From assembly GCA_022866585.1 (NCBI GenBank), contig JALHUP010000027.1, forward strand, positions 1 to 7,811: a stretch of DNA of 7,811 nucleotides, given 5' to 3'. Position numbers and translations under genes: made by a program. The notes beneath the pieces are model-generated. The model saw only the letters and a program-made list of their open reading frames with translations, did no database searches and was not told the origin of the DNA. Below, piece after piece: positions 1 through 4,777 of this stretch (the first letter of the stretch is position 1; each line of letters starts with the position of its first letter). The stretch is from Candidatus Zixiibacteriota bacterium (GTDB lineage: Bacteria > Zixibacteria > MSB-5A5 > SM1-73).

Positions 1-167
1 TCTACTTTAATAACAAATGGGAGAGGAAAACTGAAAGGATTCGACCCATAGCCCAATACTTTGACCAAGCAGCTTAAAACTAATGCGGAAGGATCACCTG
101 AAATCGTTCAACCAAATACACACACAAATTCAAACATTACCCTCTGAAAAAGCCTCGGACGCAAGTA

Positions 168-194
168 GGGCATCTCGCCGCAGGCGGGATGCCC
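168..194. repeat. GC-rich palindromic hairpin
   Basis: GGGCATCTCGCC and GGCGGGATGCCC form a 12-bp stem (one G-T pair) around a three-base loop GCA. It is followed by CGACAGC rather than a T-run, so it does not look like an intrinsic terminator on the plus strand. Its GC content stands out sharply from the AT-rich surroundings, which fits a dispersed palindromic repeat. It could also be a processing or stability element, but nothing in the window decides this. Confidence 0.6.
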
Positions 195-372
195 GACAGC
201 TATCTTTGAAAAAAATTGGTTTTTCTCGATAAGATGTTGGACTATTCCCATGATTTCGTTGTCTTTATGCAATACTTTTCAGCCTCATTTAATTTTTTCG
301 CTTTTTCCTATTTTTAATATTTGAAAGGACTTAACCTGCTGGTTGAACTCTAAATGCAGGGGATTATTTATT

Positions 373-388
373 TGGCATACCAGTTGCT
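373..388 (+). promoter_or_regulatory. Candidate sigma-54 (RpoN) promoter
   Basis: TGGCAT, five bases, then TTGCT matches the sigma-54 -24/-12 consensus TGGCAC-N5-TTGCW, with GG and GC separated by exactly ten bases (374-375 and 386-387). Transcription would start near position 400 and give a leader of about 110 bases to the lipoprotein gene. Only one consensus base differs (T for C at the end of the -24 element). No enhancer-binding site was identified, and a match of this length can arise by chance in 500 bases of AT-rich DNA. Confidence 0.35.
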
Positions 389-508
389 GTTTTCTTTTTA
401 AAGCTCCCTGAAGATTATTTCCTCAAAAACTTTTGGCACAAAAATTAAATTGTGAAAATTTTGCTTGCTAAAAGAGAGGGAATGTATCTCTTTCAAATAG
501 AGTAGAAA

Positions 509-2521
509 ATGTTGAAGAGAAAATTACACGAGTTCTTTGTCAAAAGATCAGAAGAAAAAAAGTTCTGCCTTTCGCTTCCTTGGATGAAAAGACTGACTTT
601 CTTGTTTGGACTTCTTTTATTTTTTCAATGTTCCCCGAAAACGCCTGTCGCACCGAGTTGGAATACTAAGTTAACCATTCCTTTGGTGAAAAAGAGCTAC
701 GATATGCTAACTTTAATAGAAAAGATGGATGAGCCCTCACTTAAAAGCGACAGCTTGGGGAATCTCTTTTTCCACATAAAAGAGGATTTGGATACCATCA
801 GGCTTTTAGGAAGGTTGGTATGCGACTCGGTTACCAAAAATTTCAAGGATACCTTAGGAACCATAAAGATCACCCCATCCGAATCCAAACAGGTGATCTT
901 TTCGATAACGGACTTCTATTTGGGGGGGGCGGGTGAAGTTCCTCCCGGAAGTGTAACTATAGAAGTTGATTTGGATACCTTTACTTCGTTTTATCAGGTG
1001 AGCATTAAGAAGGGATATGCCACTTTGATTGTGGTCAATCATTTGGGATTTGACTTAGATTCGCTAAAATTTGACATAATCGACAAAATCTCTTCGGAGA
1101 CATTGAAAACCAGCATCATCCCGGGAGGGATTCAGGATAACGATTCCATCATTCAAAAGCTGACTTTTGTAGATGAAGCCTTCTTTAATCAGCTTGCCAT
1201 TCGAGTAAGCGCTCATACTCCCGGTGGATTTCTTTCCTCTTTGGAGGACAAATATTTCTCTTTTGACTTCTCCCTTGACAGTTTGATGATAACACGAGGA
1301 ATAGCGAAAGTCCCCTCTTTTGACTTGACTAAAGAGGAGGAGATGGTTCTTCCCTCTGATCATATAATCGATAGTGCCAAGGTTAGAACGGGAAGTTTAT
1401 TTTTGGACTTATATAATTTCACCAACATCTTAGCCCAGATTGAGGCTTTTTTTCCTGAGTTTGAAAAGAATGGCGAGATTCTAAAAGCCAGCCGCATCAT
1501 TCCCGCAACGGGTCACTCTGATTTAGAATTATCCTTGAACGGGTATTCCTTCAAGCCTTTATCCGGCAGTTCCATTAAGGCGCAGATAAAAATACAAACC
1601 AATGGTTCAGATGATAAACTGGTTTTCTTCAGCTCTTCGGATTCGGTCACCCTATCCGCAGATTTGTCGGAAATCACTTTTAGCCAAATTTCAGGGAGGC
1701 TGGAGCCTACTGTGGTTGATATAGGTGAAATCCAGCGAGATCTTGATCTTCCTTTAGGATTTGAAAACGCACATATCAAGAATGCCAATTTGAGTTTGGA
1801 TATTCACAACGGCGTAAATTTTCCCGCCGACTTATCCGTGACCATACAAGGCGACAAAGGACAAAGATTGGAGCTTTTTGGAGACATAGAAGCTGGCACT
1901 CCCTGGGCAACCGCAGTAACCACCATCCAAGAGGACGATCTTGATCCTCTTTTAGATCCAGTTCCACAAGAAATTACTGTTACGGGGAAGGCTACTTGTG
2001 GAGACGGCATTTCCTCAGGCACTGTGAATGAGGAGGATTTCTTCTTTGGAGAAATAGAGATCACCTCACCTTTGGAATTGATCTTGGACTCCTGCCAGGT
2101 TCAGATGGATGCGGATTCTTACAACGTGAATGATGACGTAAAATCGCTGATTGAAGACCAGGTCAACTCCAGCCAAATGATCACCAAAATCGAAAGTCAC
2201 CTCCCTTTAGATGCGAAAGTTCTGATTTTTGTAAGCAAAAATAAAGAGAGCATCTTTTCTGATCCGGATCTGGTGATAGGTCCTCTGGATGTTCCCAGAG
2301 GGGAGCTGGATCACAATGGTTTGGTGGTTAATTCCAGAACATCAGAAAGCACCATAGGTTTAGATCATGAGGAGCTTCAGGTGTTCAGAAATTCGCCTTT
2401 TTACATAGCGGGAAAGTTTGATTTCCATGGCACCAACGGCAATATGGTCAAAGCAAAAGCAGAAGACTTCATTCAGATAACCTCTTATGTAGAGGTCGAG
2501 GTAAAAAACAAAAGAGATTAG
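509..2521 (+). CDS. Large predicted surface lipoprotein, function unknown
   Basis: A 670-residue protein not recognised as any characterised family. A hydrophobic stretch (about residues 29-39) ends at Cys41 in the context LLLFFQC-SPKTP, which resembles a lipoprotein signal, although Gln before the Cys is atypical. An internal ATG at 584 (Met26, sequence MKRLTFLFGLLLFF) gives a textbook-length signal and may be the true start; neither start has a clear Shine-Dalgarno sequence. The rest has no further membrane segment and is rich in alternating hydrophobic/polar strands and Asp-Ser-Leu turns. Segments near residues 295-350 and 427-450 (SLDIHNGVNFPADLSVTI) look like repeated beta-sandwich or LEA-like units. 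This suggests an outer-membrane or surface lipoprotein built of beta domains. The next gene encodes a predicted outer-membrane barrel in the same direction, so the two may form a functional pair (inference). A G8 tract at 922-929 lies in the coding region. The frame is certain; the function is not. Confidence 0.85.
   Translation: MLKRKLHEFFVKRSEEKKFCLSLPWMKRLTFLFGLLLFFQCSPKTPVAPSWNTKLTIPLVKKSYDMLTLIEKMDEPSLKSDSLGNLFFHIKEDLDTIRLLGRLVCDSVTKNFKDTLGTIKITPSESKQVIFSITDFYLGGAGEVPPGSVTIEVDLDTFTSFYQVSIKKGYATLIVVNHLGFDLDSLKFDIIDKISSETLKTSIIPGGIQDNDSIIQKLTFVDEAFFNQLAIRVSAHTPGGFLSSLEDKYFSFDFSLDSLMITRGIAKVPSFDLTKEEEMVLPSDHIIDSAKVRTGSLFLDLYNFTNILAQIEAFFPEFEKNGEILKASRIIPATGHSDLELSLNGYSFKPLSGSSIKAQIKIQTNGSDDKLVFFSSSDSVTLSADLSEITFSQISGRLEPTVVDIGEIQRDLDLPLGFENAHIKNANLSLDIHNGVNFPADLSVTIQGDKGQRLELFGDIEAGTPWATAVTTIQEDDLDPLLDPVPQEITVTGKATCGDGISSGTVNEEDFFFGEIEITSPLELILDSCQVQMDADSYNVNDDVKSLIEDQVNSSQMITKIESHLPLDAKVLIFVSKNKESIFSDPDLVIGPLDVPRGELDHNGLVVNSRTSESTIGLDHEELQVFRNSPFYIAGKFDFHGTNGNMVKAKAEDFIQITSYVEVEVKNKRD
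922..929 (+). repeat. G8 homopolymer inside the lipoprotein gene
   Basis: Eight consecutive G bases lie within codons 138-141 (Leu-Gly-Gly-Ala), followed by CGGG. Loss of one G leads to a stop about ten codons downstream, after residues RVKFLPEV. Gain of one G gives TGA almost at once. Either change would truncate the protein to about 140-150 of 670 residues. This makes the tract a candidate slipped-strand contingency site, although it could equally be an ordinary Gly codon run. Confidence 0.8.
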
Positions 2522-2537
2522 TGAGCAAACCAAAACT

Positions 2538-2561
2538 CTAAAGGAAGCCTTAGTGCTTTAG
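2538..2561 (+). terminator. Weak possible terminator stem after the lipoprotein gene
   Basis: CTAAAG and CTTTAG can pair across a 12-base loop, starting 16 bases after the lipoprotein stop codon. The stem is only six pairs, is AT-rich, and lacks a following T-run. It is the only candidate 3'-end structure close to this gene, so it is listed with low confidence. Confidence 0.12.
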
Positions 2562-2582
2562 CAATTAAATAACATTGCATCT

Positions 2583-2726
2583 TTTGGGTTTCGTTTTAAA
2601 AGGTTACGGTTAGGTATCGTCTAAAAAGTCATCGTTAGTCGTTTATTCGTATGAATGCATATGCATCGTGTAAAATACAACAGACGAAACCGAGAGACGA
2701 CATCCGATACGTGGCCGAAACCCAAA
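2583..2726. repeat. Imperfect inverted-repeat element, about 144 bp
   Basis: The ends TTTGGGTTTCG (2583-2593) and CGAAACCCAAA (2716-2726) are perfect 11-base inverted repeats. Inside them GTATCG (2614-2619) pairs with CGATAC (2705-2710), and TCGTCT pairs with the AGACGA copies near 2682-2700. No open frame fills the interior. The form is that of a small non-autonomous element or a long cruciform-forming repeat. No clear target-site duplication is visible at the ends, so mobility is only a suggestion. Confidence 0.45.
2647..2666 (+). repeat. 20-bp repeat motif, copy 1 of 3
   Basis: The sequence is TCGTATGAATGCATATGCAT, with pattern TCGTATGARTGCMTAYGCAT shared by the copies at 2732-2751 and 7050-7069. 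It contains a perfect 12-base palindrome, ATGCATATGCAT. CGTATG can also pair with CATATG across a four-base loop through a G-T pair. Confidence 0.65.
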
Positions 2727-2731
2727 CCGAC

Positions 2732-2751
2732 TCGTATGAGTGCATACGCAT
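2732..2751 (+). repeat. 20-bp repeat motif, copy 2 of 3
   Basis: The sequence is TCGTATGAGTGCATACGCAT. It contains a perfect hairpin, CGTATG-AGTG-CATACG. It lies 85 bp after copy 1 and overlaps the most upstream possible start (GTG at 2740) of the barrel gene, which argues against that start being used. Confidence 0.65.
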
Positions 2752-2787
2752 AAAGATAAACATAGAACTCTTGGTTACCTCGAAAAA

Positions 2788-4146
2788 ATGAACCGGAAAA
2801 TGCAAATTATTACAAAAGCACGAAAATTTCTTACCTTCTACTTGGTTTCCCCTCTCCCCTTGTGGGAGAGGGATAGGGAGAGGGGTCGGCTTCGGGTCAA
2901 GAATAAATGCGTTGGCATAAGATGTATTATTATCCTAATGATACTGAGCTTATTCTTTAATGCCCGACTTTTAGCCTCCGGGCGGAGTGTGGGAATGGCG
3001 GGGGCTTATACTGCGGTTTCAAGAGGAGCTGAATCGGTCTTCTTTAATCCTGCCAACTTGGGCTTTTCTCCCGGATCTGAGAAAACGTTAAATCTGTTTT
3101 CGCTGGGAATAAATATCAATAACAACAGCTTCAATTGGGGTCATTACACGAAATATAACGGGAAGTTTTTGACCGCCGAAGATAAACAGATCATTTTAAA
3201 TTCAATTCCCCCGGAAGGGTTCAAGTTGAATCTGGATGCAGATATTTCCGCTTTGAATTTCTCTTGGGGGAATTTCGCCTTCACCCTCTCAGGCGAAGGA
3301 TCTTCCGATCTTCTTTTGCCTAAAGATCCGATTCAGCTTCTGTTTTTTGGAAATGAGCTTAACGATACTCTGTTGATCAAAGACTCAGATGGCGAAGCCT
3401 ATGCCTCTTGGGATATGGGATTTTCTTATGGCCGGTCGGTTTTGAAACTAAATGAAAAAGAGTTTTTTGGTGGTGTAAGCTTAAAATACAAAAGAGGGCT
3501 GGTTTACGAGAAGGTCAAAAAAGCGGAAGGGGAACTTTTAACTTTGGAAACGGGAATAGATGGAGACGGGGACTTTAGAGTAATGTCAGCCCAGGGAGGA
3601 AAAGGATTTGCTCTGGACTTGGGTTTGGCTATGAAATATAAAAGCAATTGGACTTTTGGCTTATCGTTTTTTAATTTATTGAATCAAATCAGATGGAACA
3701 AAAAAACAGAAGAGAGGGGATACCAATTTTGCATAGATTCGCTTTTGGCAGAAAATTTCGATATGGATTCGCTGGTCACTGAACTCTCCTATACCAAAAA
3801 GATAGATCCCTTTGTAACTAAGACCCCCATATTGATGCGATTGGGCGTGGCACATCAAAGTAAAAGACTCTTGTGGGCTTTGGATTTAGAACAAGGCTGG
3901 GGGGAGGCTATGGGAGTGTCAAAAAAGGTAAAAGTCTCTTTGGGAGCAGAATATAAAATTCTAAGCTGGCTTGACATTTTGGGAGGAATCTCAATTGGCG
4001 GAAATGAAGGTATAACCATTGCCAACGGATTAGCATTTAACTTAAGAAAATATCATCTGGACATAGGCATGGCTGATCACAAAGGTTTATGGCCCACTAA
4101 GAGCAAAGGAGTGAGTTTAGCCATCACCAGTGGGTTCTTATGGTGA
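2788..4146 (+). CDS. Predicted outer-membrane beta-barrel (PorV/FadL-like or DUF5723-like)
   Basis: A protein of 452 residues from this start, predicted to be an outer-membrane beta-barrel. The mature N-terminus carries the motif GRSVGMAGAYTAVSRGAESV followed by FFNPANLGF, the 'GMGGAxTAxxxxxxxxxxNPAxL' signature of PorV/PorQ, FadL/TodX and related barrel families. Amphipathic strands follow (for example VSLGAEYKILSWLDILGGIS), and the chain ends in the aromatic residues SGFLW, typical of a barrel's C-terminal beta-signal. A hydrophobic signal segment (CIIILMILSLFF, then ARLLAS) precedes the motif. The start is uncertain: the open frame reaches GTG 2740, with ATGs at 2788, 2800 and 2938, and none has a good ribosome-binding site. 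ATG 2938 would leave a signal with no positive n-region, so an upstream start is favoured. In that case a palindromic repeat at 2849-2886 is translated as SPLPLWERDRERG within a long N-terminal extension. The protein may act with the upstream lipoprotein, or in attachment or transport at the outer membrane; both are inferences. Confidence 0.82.
   Translation: MNRKMQIITKARKFLTFYLVSPLPLWERDRERGRLRVKNKCVGIRCIIILMILSLFFNARLLASGRSVGMAGAYTAVSRGAESVFFNPANLGFSPGSEKTLNLFSLGININNNSFNWGHYTKYNGKFLTAEDKQIILNSIPPEGFKLNLDADISALNFSWGNFAFTLSGEGSSDLLLPKDPIQLLFFGNELNDTLLIKDSDGEAYASWDMGFSYGRSVLKLNEKEFFGGVSLKYKRGLVYEKVKKAEGELLTLETGIDGDGDFRVMSAQGGKGFALDLGLAMKYKSNWTFGLSFFNLLNQIRWNKKTEERGYQFCIDSLLAENFDMDSLVTELSYTKKIDPFVTKTPILMRLGVAHQSKRLLWALDLEQGWGEAMGVSKKVKVSLGAEYKILSWLDILGGISIGGNEGITIANGLAFNLRKYHLDIGMADHKGLWPTKSKGVSLAITSGFLW
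2849..2886 (+). repeat. Palindromic 'CCCTCTCCCC...GGGAGAGG' repeat, copy 1
   Basis: CCTCTCCCC-TTGT-GGGAGAGG forms a stem, followed by ATAGGGAGAGGGGT, whose GGGAGAGGGG can pair alternatively with the same left arm. Related copies lie at 4696-4730 and 6965-7049. This copy lies in frame within the 5' part of the barrel gene and reads as SPLPLWERDRERG. Short GC-rich repeats of this general form are dispersed in many bacterial genomes, from general knowledge. Confidence 0.75.
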
Positions 4147-4320
4147 TTCAGCTTTTGGTATGAACCGGAAGGTTTTTGCCAAAGGTTGGACAAGCCAAAT
4201 TTCTGATAAAAGGGGGCGAGAAGGATGAGGAAAACCAGGCGTTCACGCACAAAGACACAGACGGGAAGAAAAATCAACCGTCGCAAGCGGACGAAAAGGT
4301 AAATCGTCCTGATTAAAAAA

Positions 4321-4373
4321 GGTGGTATCCCAAGAATTTTAACTGGTATTCCAGAAATTCTTGGGATGCCACC
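4321..4373. repeat. Long hairpin with 19-bp stem
   Basis: The arms 4321-4339 and 4355-4373 (GGTGGTATCCCAAGAATTT and its partner) pair over 19 positions with one G-T pair. The loop can extend the stem through CTGG-TATT-CCAG with a three-base bulge. Read on the minus strand, the stem is followed by TTTTTT, so it could terminate minus-strand transcription, yet no minus-strand gene is visible leading into it. It is better regarded as a palindromic repeat or a minimal mobile element. Confidence 0.65.
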
Positions 4374-4468
4374 GAAAAATTGACCGACCAGAACACAAAA
4401 TCTTTTCTAAGGGGCTAGGGGCGTTTCTAAAAGTCCTAAGAAAACAATACCAGAAAGATTTCGTAGTT

Positions 4469-4511
4469 GCCTGATTTATCAGGCTCGTAGCTCACTAAAT
4501 TGAGCAGCTAC
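4469..4511. repeat. Paired small hairpins with related sequence
   Basis: GCCTGA-TTTA-TCAGGC (4469-4484) is a perfect 6-bp hairpin. Two bases later GTAGCT...AGCTAC (4487-4511) forms a second hairpin, with GCTCA and TGAGC inside. Each is preceded by or starts with GTAG, and each has a short AT-rich loop, so they look like two diverged units of one repeat family in a tandem pair, similar in layout to REP/BIME pairs. No gene overlaps them. Confidence 0.55.
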
Positions 4512-4577
4512 AACTTTAATTAGCTTTGTTCGAAGCCCAATTTGTGGATTTTGTCGAGCAATCGTAATTTAAAGTGA

Positions 4578-4593
4578 GCGAGCAAACGCTCGC
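4578..4593. repeat. Short GC hairpin
   Basis: GCGAGC-AAAC-GCTCGC is a perfect 6-bp stem with a tetraloop. It is followed by CATGGGGG, not a T-run, so it is not a standard terminator. It lies just before the duplicated start region of the protease gene. Confidence 0.5.
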
Positions 4594-4604
4594 CATGGGG
4601 GCGG

Positions 4605-4672
4605 AATCGAACCTCAAATCTTCTAAGGGGGAGAGATGAAAACCATAAATAAAATCAATTTGTGTGCCTGTC
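4605..4672 (+). pseudogene. Decayed duplicate of the protease gene's start region
   Basis: Positions 4605-4659 match 4746-4801, including the Shine-Dalgarno G-run, the ATG and the first eight codons (MKTINKIN). The differences are five transitions and one missing G in the G-run. Weaker similarity appears to continue to about 4672 with one deleted base that breaks the frame. From ATG 4636 the copy reads MKTINKINLCACRVPGEH, runs through a palindromic repeat, and stops at 4756-4758 after 40 residues. It is most likely the remnant of a truncated copy or of an ancient duplication at this start site. A role as a translated leader peptide upstream of the protease cannot be excluded, because its ribosome-binding site is intact. 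Confidence 0.6.
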
Positions 4673-4695
4673 GGGTCCCTGGCGAGCACAGAATT

Positions 4696-4730
4696 CCTCT
4701 CCCCTTGTGGGAGAGGATTAAGGAGAGGGG
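4696..4730 (+). repeat. Palindromic 'CCTCTCCCC...GGGAGAGG' repeat, copy 2
   Basis: CCTCTCCCC-TTGT-GGGAGAGG followed by ATTAAGGAGAGGGG has the same layout as the copy at 2849-2886. It sits between the two copies of the protease start region. In the aborted leader frame it reads IPLPLWERIKERG, the same reading phase as the copy inside the barrel gene. Confidence 0.75.
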
Positions 4731-4767
4731 AAAACATCTAATGTCAATCAAACTTTAAGTCTTTTAA

Positions 4768-4777
4768 GGGGGGAGAG
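4768..4777 (+). promoter_or_regulatory. Ribosome-binding site of the protease gene
   Basis: GGGGGGAGAG lies directly before ATG 4778, a strong purine-rich Shine-Dalgarno region that fixes the start. The run is six Gs here and five in the duplicate copy at 4627-4631, so the length of this homopolymer has already changed once between copies. Confidence 0.7.

Larger units (their letters stand above)
1..508. other. Non-coding upstream region
   Basis: No convincing coding frame was found on either strand. The stretch is AT-rich and has many stops. It holds a strong GC-rich hairpin near 168-194 and a sigma-54-type promoter match near 373-388, both listed separately. It probably serves as the 5' regulatory and leader region of the lipoprotein gene that starts at 509, plus the end of an intergenic spacer whose left neighbour lies outside the window. 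Confidence 0.6.
4147..4777. other. Repeat-dense intergenic region before the protease gene
   Basis: About 630 bases without a convincing intact gene. It holds, in order, a tiny very basic open frame (4225-4302, doubtful), a 19-bp-stem hairpin (4321-4373), a pair of related small hairpins (4469-4511), another hairpin (4578-4593), a decayed duplicate of the protease start region (4605-4672), and a palindromic repeat (4696-4730). The sequence between these is AT-rich and unremarkable. No terminator with a T-run on the plus strand was seen after the barrel gene. Confidence 0.7.

Noticed and set aside
697..2064. Several open frames of 60-99 codons on the minus strand within the lipoprotein gene
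   Set aside because: They lie opposite a long, well-formed coding frame, have no ribosome-binding sites or recognisable domains, and have compositions typical of antisense shadows.
2641..2760. Possible CRISPR or tandem-repeat array from the two 20-bp motifs 85 bp apart
   Set aside because: There are only two nearby copies, the spacing is too long and irregular for CRISPR, and no cas gene is present.
4516..4737. 73-codon minus-strand frame reading LLNPLPQGERNS
   Set aside because: It is the reverse translation of the palindromic repeat and the duplicated start region. The open frame follows from repeat composition, with no ribosome-binding site.
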